Shown: piece after piece, positions 32,754 to 41,815 of the stretch
Numbering within the stretch: the first letter of the stretch is position 1
How the letters are laid out: each line of letters opens with the position of its first letter
Assembly: GCA_945871105.1 (NCBI GenBank)
Contig: CAMBUO010000010.1
Coordinates: 1 to 44,709 of the forward strand
Reading direction: 5' to 3'
DNA: 44,709 bases
Source of the DNA: an uncultured Clostridia bacterium
Lineage (GTDB): Bacteria; Bacillota_I; Bacilli_A; RF39; UBA660
Translations under genes and position numbers: made by a program
Notes under the pieces: model-generated
Seen by the model: only the letters and a program-made list of their open reading frames with translations
Databases searched by the model: none
What the model was told of the DNA's origin: nothing

Positions 32754-33178
32754 AAAGATAAATGAAGTTATTAAAAGAAATATTAATAAATTTCTGGATT
32801 CTTTTTGCTTTCAACTAGCAGAAAATGAATTTTATAACTTGAGGTCGCAATTTGCGATCTCAAGTGAAAATAATCATGGTGGTGTAAGATATTTACCATA
32901 TGTATTAACAGAACAAGGTATAATGATGTTATCTTGTCTTTTGAAAAGTGATATTGCAGTAAAGGTAAATATTCAAATAATAGATGCATTTGTTAAAATG
33001 AGAAAATATTTTGCTAATAATATAACATTTATAAATAAAATTCATTTCATATAGATTTATAATACTTGATAGCAAGCAATTATATTAATGTGAATCACCT
33101 TTTAAAGATTTAAGAAAGAAATATTTTATAATTAGTAAGTTTAATGATAAGAATATTTAAATAATTTAATAAATAGAT
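32752..33178 (+). pseudogene. Decayed second ORF6N-PLD gene
   Basis: From the stop of the XRE gene on, one frame reads K-K-I-N-E-V-I-K-R-N...F, the counterpart of KRINEAVKNNPDKF in the intact gene at 30562, and goes on through N-L-R-S-Q-F and YLPYVLTEQGIMMLSCLLKS to KMRKYFANN. There it jumps straight to ITFIN, the start of the PLD-motif region, so some 320 bases are missing. After that the frame breaks, but the DNA still matches the intact gene (GATTTATAATACT, TTTTAAAGATTTA) up to about 33178. The first 30-odd codons are gone too. It is not functional. It accounts for the gene-poor stretch before 33273. Confidence 0.8.
32837..32865. repeat. Inverted repeat inside the ORF6N pseudogene
   Basis: ACTTGAGGTCGCAA (32837-32850), T, TTGCGATCTCAAGT (32852-32865): 13 of 14 pairs plus one G-T. 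It lies at the same protein position as the repeat at 30764 in the intact copy but has a different sequence. Confidence 0.8.
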
Positions 33179-33209
33179 TAGATTAGGTATACATTAATTA
33201 TATTTGCAT

Positions 33210-33236
33210 AAAAAAGATGTCAAAATCTTTTTTTTT
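33210..33236 (+). terminator. intrinsic terminator before the glycan genes
   Basis: AAAAAAGAT (33210-33218) pairs with ATCTTTTTT (33225-33233) and is followed by more T. A TGTTATGAT extended -10 (33248-33256) then starts the next unit. Confidence 0.65.
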
Positions 33237-33272
33237 ATATTTTCATGTGTTATGATATTTATAGAGGTAGAT

Positions 33273-34817
33273 ATGAAAAAGGTAGTAATAATAGGTGCAG
33301 GGCCTGCTGGTTTAACAGCAGCTTATGAATTGTTAAAAAATAGTCAAGAATATGAAGTTATTATTTTAGAATCATCTAATCAAGTAGGAGGTATTTCGAA
33401 AACTATTGAGTATCAAGGTAATCGAATGGATTTAGGTGGACATCGTTTTTTTACCAAAAGTCCTCAAGTTATGAATATTTGGAGAGAATTATTACCTATT
33501 CAAGGTAAACCTGCCTATGATGACAAAATATTAAATACAGAAAAAAACTTTTTAGTAAATGGAGCTGATCCTTTTAAAACAGATGATGTTTTCTTAATTA
33601 GAAATCGTGTTTCAAGAATATATTATTTAAAAAAATTTTTTGATTATCCCATAACTTTAAGCTTTAAAACTATTAAAAATTTAGGATTTATTAATACTAT
33701 AGAAGCAGGATTTAGTTATTTAAAATCATGTTTTATTAAAAGAAAAGAAGATTCATTAGAAAATTTTTATATTAATCGTTTTGGTAAAAAACTTTATCAA
33801 ATGTTTTTCTATGAATATACCAAAAAACTATGGGGTAGAGAACCACGTGATATAGATGCTTCTTGGGGTAGTCAAAGAGTAAAAGGTTTATCAATTAAAA
33901 AAGTGTTAAAAGATGCTATTTTAAAAGTATTTCATCTAAAAAATAAAGAGCAAGAAACATCTTTAATTGAAGAATTTTATTATCCTAAATATGGTCCAGG
34001 TCAATTATATGAAAAAATGGCTACTTATATCGAAAATCATGGAGGAAAAATTTATTATAATCATGAAGTAATTGGATTACATTCGCAAGGTAAAAAAATA
34101 AAAGCTCTAACTTGTTTAGTTAATGGTAATAAAGAAATGATAACTGGTGATATTTTTATTTCTTCAATGCCAATTAAAGATTTAATCACTTCTTTAAAAG
34201 CACCTAAAAATATTCAAAAAATAGCTAATGGTTTACCTTATCGTGATTTTATAACAATTGGTCTTTTAGTTAAAAATTTAAAAATTAAAAATAATACAAA
34301 AATAAAAACTTTGCATGATATTATTCCTGATTGCTGGATATATGTCCAAGAAAAAAATATAAAATTAGGTAGAATTCAAATATTTAATAATTGGAGTCCT
34401 TATTTAGTTAAAGATATAGATAAATCAGTTTTTTTAGGTTTAGAATATTTTTGCCAAGAAAATGATGATTTTTGGAAGCAATCAGATGAATCTTTAAAAG
34501 AATTAGCTATTCAAGAACTTCTAAAAATGGATTTAATCGAAAAAGATTCTGTATTAGATTTTCATGTTGAAAGAGTAAAAAAAGCTTATCCTGCTTATTT
34601 TGATACTTATAAAGATTTTTCTACCCTTAAAACTTATTTAAATAAAATTCCTAATTTATTTTGTATAGGTCGTAATGGGCAACATCGTTATAATAATATG
34701 GATCATTCTATGTTAACAGCCATATTAGCAGCTAAACAAATTATTAATCATGAAAATAACAAAGATATACTTTGGCAAGTTAATACCGAAAGTAGTTATC
34801 ATGAGGAGAAAAAATGA
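33273..34817 (+). CDS. FAD-dependent oxidoreductase, UDP-galactopyranose mutase-like
   Basis: I start at ATG 33273 after GAGGT; the longer open frame crosses the promoter. The 514-residue protein begins with a dinucleotide-binding motif [18 protein letters not shown] (2-20), then [22 protein letters not shown] (about 43-64), as in amine oxidase / mutase-type flavoproteins. [26 protein letters not shown] near 185-210 and a C-terminal [15 protein letters not shown] also fit that group, often found in surface polysaccharide loci. The substrate is not certain. The last bases overlap the next start (ATGA at 34814-34817), so the next gene is coupled to it. Confidence 0.83.
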   Translation: MKKVVIIGAGPAGLTAAYELLKNSQEYEVIILESSNQVGGISKTIEYQGNRMDLGGHRFFTKSPQVMNIWRELLPIQGKPAYDDKILNTEKNFLVNGADPFKTDDVFLIRNRVSRIYYLKKFFDYPITLSFKTIKNLGFINTIEAGFSYLKSCFIKRKEDSLENFYINRFGKKLYQMFFYEYTKKLWGREPRDIDASWGSQRVKGLSIKKVLKDAILKVFHLKNKEQETSLIEEFYYPKYGPGQLYEKMATYIENHGGKIYYNHEVIGLHSQGKKIKALTCLVNGNKEMITGDIFISSMPIKDLITSLKAPKNIQKIANGLPYRDFITIGLLVKNLKIKNNTKIKTLHDIIPDCWIYVQEKNIKLGRIQIFNNWSPYLVKDIDKSVFLGLEYFCQENDDFWKQSDESLKELAIQELLKMDLIEKDSVLDFHVERVKKAYPAYFDTYKDFSTLKTYLNKIPNLFCIGRNGQHRYNNMDHSMLTAILAAKQIINHENNKDILWQVNTESSYHEEKK

Positions 34818-36301
34818 AAAAAATATTAGTAAAAATTAAAAATTACAAACCCCCAAAGTTTTTATTTATATTACTATTTTTCTTAGTTATATGTTGTGTA
34901 TTTTTAAAGAATAAAGTATTAGATAACGATATTTGGTTTTTATTATCACATGGTAAGTATGTAATTAACCATGGTATACCAAATATTGAACCATTTTCTA
35001 TGTATGAAAACTTTAGTTTTATTATGCAACAATGGTTATCAGCTACTATTTTTTATAGTATTTATTATTTATTTGGTAAACTTGGTTTAAGAATATTTAT
35101 TACATTTATTTATACTTTAATTATTTTTATTCTTTATAAAATAACTTTGTTAATATCAAATAATAAATTTTATTTAGCTACTTTAATAACTTTTCTAATA
35201 TCTATTTGTTTAATACCATTTATAGTATCAAGACCTCAGATATTTACTTATTTAATTCTTTTATTAGCTATTTATTTATTTGAATTATATATTAAAACCA
35301 AAAAAATAAAATATTTATATTTTTTACCACTTTTATCTTTATTATTAATTAATTTACATGCTTCTATGTGGTTTATGTTATTTTTATTTTTATTACCTTA
35401 TTATCTTAGTAGTTTTAATTTTAAAATAAAATTTATTAAAGGAGAAGGATACTTTAACAAACATTTAATTATTGTTTTAGTTTTAATGTTTATATCAGGT
35501 TTGATTAATCCTTATGGAATAAAAGCCATTACTTATTTATTTACTTCTTATAATATTAAAGAAATAAATGATTATATATTAGAAATGCAACCTGTTTTAA
35601 TAACAACTATGAATGGTAAATCACATTATTTTTTAATTCTTTTCGTTATTACTATTTATATAATTTATAAAAAAGGTGATTTAAAATTACGTTACTTTTT
35701 GTTATTAATCGGAACTATTTATTTAGGAATTGTTCATTATAAAAGTTATGCTTTATTTTTACTTGGTGGTTTATTTCCTTTAGCTTATTATTTAAATCCA
35801 TTATTTAAAGAATATCAAGTTAGGAAACGTTCTTGTAAATATATTTTAAGTTGTTTAATTGTTTCTTTAAGTATGATTACTTTATTAATTTTTACCTATT
35901 TAAAAACAACTCCTAAAGATGAGTATAATTATGATACCATTAATCAACAAAGTATAGAGTATTTAGAAAAAAATTATTCTAAAGATATTAAATTATATGT
36001 TAATTATATGGATGGATCTTATGCTATGTTTAAAGGTTTTAAAGTTTATATTGATCCACGGGCTGAAGTTTACTTAAAAAGTAATAATCAGCAAGAAGAT
36101 ATTTATCTTGAATATTATAATTTACAACATAGTTTAATTAAAGTTGAAGATTTTTTAACTAAATATAATTTTGATATTTTATTATTAAATGAAAAAGATA
36201 AAATTTATAATTATTTAAATGAATTTGCTTCTAATTATGAAGAAGTATATAAGGATGATAAACGTTTTGTTTATCAAAGAAAGGATTATATTAAGGAATG
36301 A
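34814..36301 (+). CDS. Multi-helix membrane protein, GT-C glycosyltransferase-like
   Basis: This 495-residue protein has about ten membrane helices, from residue 15 to about 365, then a 120-residue outer tail. The first outer loop carries [18 protein letters not shown] followed by EPFSM and QQWLS, the pattern of GT-C type transferases that use lipid-linked sugars, where the acidic residue of the first loop is catalytic. The tail has [20 protein letters not shown]. It overlaps the genes before and after by ATGA, and the GtrA gene next to it would supply a flipped lipid-sugar donor. A role in modifying a surface glycan or protein is thus inferred. Confidence 0.72.
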   Translation: MKKILVKIKNYKPPKFLFILLFFLVICCVFLKNKVLDNDIWFLLSHGKYVINHGIPNIEPFSMYENFSFIMQQWLSATIFYSIYYLFGKLGLRIFITFIYTLIIFILYKITLLISNNKFYLATLITFLISICLIPFIVSRPQIFTYLILLLAIYLFELYIKTKKIKYLYFLPLLSLLLINLHASMWFMLFLFLLPYYLSSFNFKIKFIKGEGYFNKHLIIVLVLMFISGLINPYGIKAITYLFTSYNIKEINDYILEMQPVLITTMNGKSHYFLILFVITIYIIYKKGDLKLRYFLLLIGTIYLGIVHYKSYALFLLGGLFPLAYYLNPLFKEYQVRKRSCKYILSCLIVSLSMITLLIFTYLKTTPKDEYNYDTINQQSIEYLEKNYSKDIKLYVNYMDGSYAMFKGFKVYIDPRAEVYLKSNNQQEDIYLEYYNLQHSLIKVEDFLTKYNFDILLLNEKDKIYNYLNEFASNYEEVYKDDKRFVYQRKDYIKE

Positions 36302-36690
36302 AAAAAATATTTTGGAAATATCAAGATATTATCATCTATTTTATTGTGGGATGTTTATCAACTTTTGTTAATCTTCTAAGCTATGCTTTTTATCGATTAT
36401 TTATACCAAGTTATCTAATTAATATTGTTTTATCATGGCTAACATCTTTAGTATTTGCTTTTTTTATGAATCGTAAATATGTATTTAAAAGTAAGAATAA
36501 TAAAATTAAACAAGAATTTTTATCTTTTACTATTTCAAGATTATTAACTCTTGGTATGGAAATTTTATTTATGTATTTATTAGTCGATCTTATTCAGGTA
36601 AATGATTTAATTGCTAAAGTTATTGTCCAATTTTTAGTATTTTTAGCTAATTATCTTTTTGGTAAATTTGTTGTTTTTAAAAAAGAATGA
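36298..36690 (+). CDS. GtrA-family membrane protein
   Basis: This 130-residue protein has four membrane helices and the GtrA pattern: FIVGCLSTFVNLLSYAFYRL in the first, FFMNRKYVFKS after the second and FLANYLFGKFVVFK at the end. GtrA proteins are thought to flip undecaprenyl-phosphate-linked sugars across the membrane. The start overlaps the previous stop, so it completes a coupled three-gene unit. lspA then has its own promoter. Confidence 0.9.
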   Translation: MKKIFWKYQDIIIYFIVGCLSTFVNLLSYAFYRLFIPSYLINIVLSWLTSLVFAFFMNRKYVFKSKNNKIKQEFLSFTISRLLTLGMEILFMYLLVDLIQVNDLIAKVIVQFLVFLANYLFGKFVVFKKE

Positions 36691-36691
36691 T

Positions 36692-36720
36692 TTGTTAAAT
36701 ATATTTATCTATGATATAAT
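36692..36720 (+). promoter_or_regulatory. Promoter of lspA
   Basis: TTGTTA (36692-36697), a 17-base spacer and TATAAT (36715-36720) with TGA just before it. The start codon is 15 bases further on, so the leader is very short. Confidence 0.7.
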
Positions 36721-36735
36721 TTGAAAGTGATTATT

Positions 36736-37200
36736 ATGAAAAAAGTTTGTTTATATAGTATATGTTTCTTTTTAATTGATTTTTTAGTTAAATTAGTTAT
36801 TAAGATTAATCTTAATTTATATGAAAGTATCGTAGTTATTCCTAATTTATTTTCTTTAACTTTCGTTTATAATGAAGGTGCTGCTTTTAGTATTTTAGAA
36901 GGTAAAAAAGTATTTTTAGTTCTTTTAGGTTTAATTTTAATAACAATTTTATTTCTTTATTTAAGAAAAGAGAAATTAACTAATTATAAAATTACTTATT
37001 ATAGTTTATTAATTGGGGGTATTCTTGGTAATATGTATGATCGAATATTTCATCCTGGTGTTATTGATTTTTTTGATTTTAAACTTTTTAATTACGATGC
37101 TCCCATTTTTAATCTAGCCGATACTTTTATCGTGATAGCAACTATTTTAATAATCTTGGAAGGAGTTATAAAATATGGAAATAGTAGTAGAGAAAAATGA
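36736..37200 (+). CDS. lspA: Lipoprotein signal peptidase (signal peptidase II)
   Basis: LspA cuts the signal from prolipoproteins. I start at ATG 36736; the TTG at 36721 lies at the end of the -10 box and would be before the transcript start. The 154-residue protein has four membrane helices, the conserved FVYNEGAAFSIL near 44-55, and both catalytic Asp regions: GGILGNMYDRI ... GVIDFFDF near 94-116 and FNLADTFIV near 125-133. Its substrates include the lipoprotein at 16503. It overlaps rluD by 26 bases, as is common for this pair. Confidence 0.95.
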   Translation: MKKVCLYSICFFLIDFLVKLVIKINLNLYESIVVIPNLFSLTFVYNEGAAFSILEGKKVFLVLLGLILITILFLYLRKEKLTNYKITYYSLLIGGILGNMYDRIFHPGVIDFFDFKLFNYDAPIFNLADTFIVIATILIILEGVIKYGNSSREK

Positions 37201-38065
37201 AGGTTTAAGAATAGATAAATATTTAAGTTTCGAAATAAAAGAATTATCGAGAAATAAAATTCAAAAATTATTAGAAAATGGGCATATTTTAGTTAATCAA
37301 AAAAGTGTTAATAATAATTATAAAGTTAGTTTAGGTGATAAAATAGAAATACTTGATACTAAAAGTGTCGAAATACCAGATTTATTACCTAGTGATATTC
37401 CTGTTGATATTGTTTATGAAGATGATGATTTGTTAGTTATTAATAAAAAATCAGGTATGGTTACGCATCCTGCTCCAGGTAATTATGAAAATACTTTAGT
37501 AAATGCTTTACTTTATAAATATAATTTAAGTAATGATTCTATAAGACCTGGTATTGTTCATCGATTAGATAAAGATACAAGTGGCTTGATGTTAGTAGCT
37601 AAAAATGATTATACTCATGATAAACTTTCTAAAATGATTCAAGATAAGGTGGTTGAGAGATACTATCTAGCTTTAGTCGAAGGAACGTTTAATCATGAAA
37701 CAGGAACCATTGATGCTCCAATTGGAAGAGATTTAATAAATCGTGAAAAACAAATCGTAACGGCTACGAATTCCAAGAAAGCTATTACCCATTTTAAAGT
37801 TTTAAAAAGGTATGCTAACTATACTTTAATTGAATGTAAATTAGAAACTGGTAGAACGCATCAAATAAGAGTGCATATGAATTATATTAAACATCCAGTT
37901 GTTGGTGATCCTTTATATGGTAAAAAAATAAAAAATAGTGATTTTGGTCAACTTCTTCATTCCTATAAAATTCATTTTCCTCATCCAAGAACAGGAAAAA
38001 TTTTGGAATTTCAAGTAGAACCACCAGAAGAATTTTTAAATATTTTACATGATATTACAAACTAA
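37175..38065 (+). CDS. rluD: RluA-family 23S rRNA pseudouridine synthase
   Basis: This 296-residue protein has an N-terminal S4 RNA-binding domain (about 10-60: LRIDKYLSFEI, SRNKIQKLLENGHILVN) and the RluA catalytic domain with Asp132 in HRLDKDTSGLMLVAKN and a GRTHQIRVHM motif near 228-237. The RluD/YlyB type converts uridines in 23S rRNA helix 69 to pseudouridine; the exact site cannot be read from sequence. Its AAGGAG lies inside lspA. It ends before a new transcription start. Confidence 0.9.
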   Translation: MEIVVEKNEGLRIDKYLSFEIKELSRNKIQKLLENGHILVNQKSVNNNYKVSLGDKIEILDTKSVEIPDLLPSDIPVDIVYEDDDLLVINKKSGMVTHPAPGNYENTLVNALLYKYNLSNDSIRPGIVHRLDKDTSGLMLVAKNDYTHDKLSKMIQDKVVERYYLALVEGTFNHETGTIDAPIGRDLINREKQIVTATNSKKAITHFKVLKRYANYTLIECKLETGRTHQIRVHMNYIKHPVVGDPLYGKKIKNSDFGQLLHSYKIHFPHPRTGKILEFQVEPPEEFLNILHDITN

Positions 38066-38113
38066 CTTTCTTTTTTTAAAAATTTAGAGTATAATAACTA
38101 TGGTAGGTGAGGT

Positions 38114-39361
38114 ATGAAAAAAATATTTATCTTTTCTATTATAGTTATTTTTTTAGTTATGTTTTATACATTTTCTAAAAATAGTTTTTCTTTACCTAAA
38201 AATAATGTTATACCTAATGATAATTATGAAAAAGCCTATGTAAATTCTTTTACAATTTATGGACGTTTTTTTAACTTAGAAGGTTTTATATCAGATAAGG
38301 TTGATAATCTAATCTTAGTTTTAAAAAATGATTTAAGTGAAGATGAATATAATTTAATTACTAATTATGATAATGAACAAACTAATTTTAAAACAAATGA
38401 TTTAATTAATACAGGTATTAATTTAGAAAATATTTTAGAAGGAGAATATACTATTCTTTTAAAAACTATTAAAGAAGAAGATACAATTTATTACAATTTA
38501 ATCAATCAAACTAAGTATTCTAACTTAGAATATTATACTTTAACCAAAAATAATAGTAATAATAAAATAGATATTACTTTTAATAATTATTTAACTTTAA
38601 CGAATAAAAAAACTAAATTACCAAGTGATTATTATGATATTATTATTGATCCTGGTCATGGTGGTAAGGATGTTGGAGCTAATAAAAATGGTTACTATGA
38701 AAGTAAAATTAATTTAGAATATGCAACTAAGTTAAAAAATTCTTTAGAGAGTATTGGTTATAAAGTGAAATTAACAAGAGATAAAGATATTACTTTACCA
38801 AATTATGGTGATAATAGCAGAGTTAGTGTTCCATATGAAACTAAAGCTAAATTAATGCTTTCAATTCATCAAAATTCCGGAGTTGGTCAAATTAATCAAG
38901 GAGGATTTGAAGTTTATGTTGTTAATCATACAAATTATGATTTTGGTAATATTTTAGTTAAGAATATTCAAAAATATACTAGTAGTCCAATTTCTAAAAA
39001 TGTATCCTATAAAATAGCACCTGGTGTTTATTTAAGAACTTTAAATCAAAATGATTTAGAAGAAATAAAAAAAGATGCTTTAAAAAACAACTATATACCT
39101 TATGAAAAAGCTACCTTAGATTCAACTTATTATTTTATGATAAGAGAAGTAGGAGGAATTATTACTAATTCTTATGTTGATTTAAGAAATTTGGAAAAAC
39201 CGGGTAATATTTACTATGATAGTAATCATGGAACGGAAGCTTATTTATTAGAGTTAGGTTATATGAATAGTACTAGTAACTTAAAGATCATTTTAGAAGA
39301 AAAAGATAAATTTGTCGAAGCAATTACTACAAGTGTCAAAGAATATTTAGAAAACAATTGA
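38114..39361 (+). CDS. N-acetylmuramoyl-L-alanine amidase (Amidase_3), membrane-anchored
   Basis: This 415-residue cell wall hydrolase has an N-terminal membrane segment (2-22), an outer linker domain of about 150 residues that I do not recognise, and an Amidase_3 domain (about 176-415). The zinc ligands are His182 (DPGHGGKD), Glu196 (YESKINLE) and His252 (SIHQNS); the catalytic Glu is Glu380 (LLELGYM). It cuts the bond between muramic acid and L-Ala. The catalytic domain has an insertion of about 70 residues between 275 and 360, longer than in CwlD. TATAAT at 38090-38095 and GGTGAGG precede ATG 38114. Confidence 0.9.
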   Translation: MKKIFIFSIIVIFLVMFYTFSKNSFSLPKNNVIPNDNYEKAYVNSFTIYGRFFNLEGFISDKVDNLILVLKNDLSEDEYNLITNYDNEQTNFKTNDLINTGINLENILEGEYTILLKTIKEEDTIYYNLINQTKYSNLEYYTLTKNNSNNKIDITFNNYLTLTNKKTKLPSDYYDIIIDPGHGGKDVGANKNGYYESKINLEYATKLKNSLESIGYKVKLTRDKDITLPNYGDNSRVSVPYETKAKLMLSIHQNSGVGQINQGGFEVYVVNHTNYDFGNILVKNIQKYTSSPISKNVSYKIAPGVYLRTLNQNDLEEIKKDALKNNYIPYEKATLDSTYYFMIREVGGIITNSYVDLRNLEKPGNIYYDSNHGTEAYLLELGYMNSTSNLKIILEEKDKFVEAITTSVKEYLENN

Positions 39362-39386
39362 TTTACAGAGAAAAAAATGATATGAT
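39358..39386 (+). promoter_or_regulatory. Promoter of ruvX operon
   Basis: TTGATT (39358-39363), a 17-base spacer and TATGAT (39381-39386) with TGA before it. It starts at the amidase stop codon. Confidence 0.6.
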
Positions 39387-39401
39387 GATAGTGGTGATTT
39401 T

Positions 39402-39809
39402 GTGACGTATTTAGGACTTGATTTAGGAACCAAAACTCTTGGCATTAGTAAATCAAAAGGGGTAATTGCTACTAATTATAAAACTTTAAGACATGATAAT
39501 AACTACGATTATCTAATTCAAGAATTAAAAAACATTATAAATGAAGAAAAAGTTGATAAAATAATTTTAGGATATCCTAAGAATATGAATAATACTTTAA
39601 GTGATATGGCAAGAATTGTTTTAGATTTTAAAAAGAAATTAGAAGATACTTTTCAAATAGATGTCATTTTAGAAGATGAAAGATTAACTTCTAAGATTAG
39701 TAATAATGTTTTAATTAATGGTGATATGTCACGTAAAAAAAGAAAAAATGTGGTTGATGGGGTAGCTAGTGTTATTATTCTCCAATCATATTTAGATAGA
39801 AAGGAATAA
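39402..39809 (+). CDS. ruvX: Putative pre-16S rRNA nuclease / Holliday junction resolvase (YqgF)
   Basis: The start is GTG 39402 (T-Y-L-G-L-D-L-G-T-K-T-L-G-I follows), with a weak GTGGTGATTT site as for several genes here. The 135-residue RNase H-like protein has Asp in GLDLGTKTLG, the KIILGYPKNM motif near 52-61, LEDERLTS near 88-95 and VDGVASVIILQSYL at the end with the last Asp. It opens the Bacillus-like order ruvX-DUF1292-mltG-trmR-trhP1-trhP2. Family members process the 16S rRNA 5' end in E. coli. Confidence 0.92.
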   Translation: MTYLGLDLGTKTLGISKSKGVIATNYKTLRHDNNYDYLIQELKNIINEEKVDKIILGYPKNMNNTLSDMARIVLDFKKKLEDTFQIDVILEDERLTSKISNNVLINGDMSRKKRKNVVDGVASVIILQSYLDRKE

Positions 39810-39813
39810 AAAA

Positions 39814-40119
39814 ATGAAAGAAAAAAATACATTTACTGTAATTAATAATGAAGGAAAGGAAGTATTATGTGATGTTTTATTTACTTTTGATAGTGATGAA
39901 ACAGGTAAAAGTTATGTAGTTTACACGGATAATACGAAAGATCAAACTGGAAATATTCAAGTATATGCATCTATTTTTAATCCTGATGATGATGGTGATG
40001 GAACAGAATTACTTCCAATTGAAACCGAAAAAGAATGGAAAGTAATTGAAACAATTTTAGAATCTTTACAAGAAGAAGTAAAGAATGCAACGGCTAATGA
40101 TAATTCTAGTAATAACTAG
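39814..40119 (+). CDS. yrzB: DUF1292 protein (YrzB-like)
   Basis: This small acidic protein (101 residues) matches DUF1292: FTVINNEGKEVLCDVLFTF at the start, KSYVVYTDNT in the middle, and YASIFNPDDDGDGTELLPIE followed by EEWKVIETILE-like helices. Function is unknown. It lies four bases after ruvX, as yrzB does in Bacillus, and 23 bases before mltG. Confidence 0.9.
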   Translation: MKEKNTFTVINNEGKEVLCDVLFTFDSDETGKSYVVYTDNTKDQTGNIQVYASIFNPDDDGDGTELLPIETEKEWKVIETILESLQEEVKNATANDNSSNN

Positions 40120-40142
40120 AATTCTTTATTAGAGGTAAATTT

Positions 40143-41216
40143 ATGGCAAAATATCGAAAAATTGGAGTAATTATTACCTTAATAATTCTTTTTTTAGTTG
40201 TTAGCTTATTTCTTGTTTATCAATCTTTTTTAAGACCAGTTAGTCATGATAAAACTTTAAAAGAAATAGTAATACCAGCTAAAACAACTAGTAAAGGAAT
40301 TGGAGAGATATTAATTACTAATAAAGTTATTAAAAATGATAAATTTTTTGTTATGTATTTAAAAATAAATCATATCAATGATTTAAAAGCTGGTACTTAT
40401 CAAATAAGTGAAAGCATGAGTTTAAAAGAAATAGTTAAATTATTACAAAAGGGTAATTCTTATAATGATCAAACGATTAAAATTACTTTTAAAGAGGGAA
40501 TTAATTTTCGGGAATTAGCTAGAGTAATTGAGAATAATACTAATAATACTTATGATGAAGTTTTAAACTTTGGTTCTTTAGAAAATAAAGACTATTTAAA
40601 TAGTTTAATTGAAGATTATTGGTTTGTAACAGATAGTATTTTAAACCCAGATATTTATTATCCTTTAGAAGGTTATTTATATCCTGACACTTATTATTTT
40701 CGTAGTAAAGAGGTAACGGTTGCTGAGATATTTAAAAAATTATTAGATCAAATGCAAGTTGTTCTTGATCCTTTTAAAGAAAATATTTTAAATAGTAATT
40801 ATTCTATTCATGAACTATTAACTTTAGCATCAATTGCTGAGAAGGAAGTTAGTAATCCTACTGATCGAAGTAAAGTTGTTAGTGTTTTTATTAATCGATT
40901 AAATAAAAATATGTCTTTAGGAAGTGATATCACAGCAAGATATGGAATTAAACTTGATGATACTAGAGCTTTAACTAAAAGTGAATATAATGATAACAAT
41001 CCATATAACACTAGACTTACAACTAAATTAGGCTTACCAGTAGGACCAATCAGTATGGTTGAAAAATCAAGTATTGAAGCAAGTATTAAACCTGAAACAA
41101 CTAATTATTTATATTTTATTTCGAATATTCAAACCAAAGAAACTTTCTTTTTTGAAAACAGTAAAGATTTTGAAAATAAAAAAAATGAATTAAAAAAAGT
41201 AAACGGAGGTTACTAA
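40143..41216 (+). CDS. mltG: Endolytic murein transglycosylase
   Basis: MltG cuts nascent glycan strands at the membrane and sets their length. The 357-residue protein has one membrane helix (about 9-29), a LysM-like region (about 35-105) and the YceG catalytic domain with Glu233 in LASIAEKEV; FINRLNKNMSLGSD and NPYNTRLTTKLGLPVGPIS follow, as in the family. AGAGGT precedes ATG 40143. The next gene begins one base after its stop. Confidence 0.95.
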   Translation: MAKYRKIGVIITLIILFLVVSLFLVYQSFLRPVSHDKTLKEIVIPAKTTSKGIGEILITNKVIKNDKFFVMYLKINHINDLKAGTYQISESMSLKEIVKLLQKGNSYNDQTIKITFKEGINFRELARVIENNTNNTYDEVLNFGSLENKDYLNSLIEDYWFVTDSILNPDIYYPLEGYLYPDTYYFRSKEVTVAEIFKKLLDQMQVVLDPFKENILNSNYSIHELLTLASIAEKEVSNPTDRSKVVSVFINRLNKNMSLGSDITARYGIKLDDTRALTKSEYNDNNPYNTRLTTKLGLPVGPISMVEKSSIEASIKPETTNYLYFISNIQTKETFFFENSKDFENKKNELKKVNGGY

Positions 41217-41217
41217 A

Positions 41218-41814
41218 ATGGATTATTCAGTTAATGATATTAATGCACTGAAAGAATATGCTACAATTAATAATATTCCTATTATGCAAGATGAAGGAAT
41301 TGATTTTCTAACAACTTTTATTATGAAAAAACAAATTAAAAATATTTTAGAAGTTGGTACAGCCATAGGTTATTCAGCAATTATGATGGCAAAAACATCT
41401 AATGATATTCATGTTACTACGATTGAAAGAGATGAAACTCGTTACATGGAAGCTTTGAAAAATATTAAAAAATTCAATTTAGAAGATAGAATAACTTTAA
41501 TTTTTAATGATGCTTTAAATGTTAATTTAGAAGAAGATTTTGATTTAATTTTTATAGATGCAGCAAAAGGAAAAAATAAAGATTTCTTTGAACATTTTGA
41601 AAAAAACTTAGCTATTAATGGATATATTATAACGGATAATATGTACTTTCATGGCTATGTTGAAATGAATGAAGAAGAAATACCAAGTAAAAATATTCAA
41701 GGAATTGTTCGAAAAATTAAAGATTATACTTACTTTTTAGAAAATCATATGTTATATAAAACAACAATTTATAAAGTAGGAGACGGAGTAGCCGTAACAG
41801 AAAGAAGGGGTTAG
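41218..41814 (+). CDS. trmR: tRNA 5-hydroxyuridine methyltransferase
   Basis: TrmR methylates 5-hydroxyuridine at the wobble position to 5-methoxyuridine. The 198-residue O-methyltransferase has ILEVGTAIGYSAIMMAK as its SAM site (about 42-58), TTIERDE (about 66-72), DLIFIDAAKGKNKDFF (about 104-119) and ITDNMYFHGYV (about 139-149). Its two likely partners for making the hydroxyl follow directly, in the order of Bacillus yrrM-yrrN-yrrO. AACGGAGG precedes ATG 41218. Confidence 0.9.
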   Translation: MDYSVNDINALKEYATINNIPIMQDEGIDFLTTFIMKKQIKNILEVGTAIGYSAIMMAKTSNDIHVTTIERDETRYMEALKNIKKFNLEDRITLIFNDALNVNLEEDFDLIFIDAAKGKNKDFFEHFEKNLAINGYIITDNMYFHGYVEMNEEEIPSKNIQGIVRKIKDYTYFLENHMLYKTTIYKVGDGVAVTERRG

Positions 41815-41815
41815 A

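Noticed and set aside
32839-33054. A 71-codon open frame as a separate gene
   Set aside because: It is the middle of a decayed ORF6N gene, and the TTG is not a start in the family.
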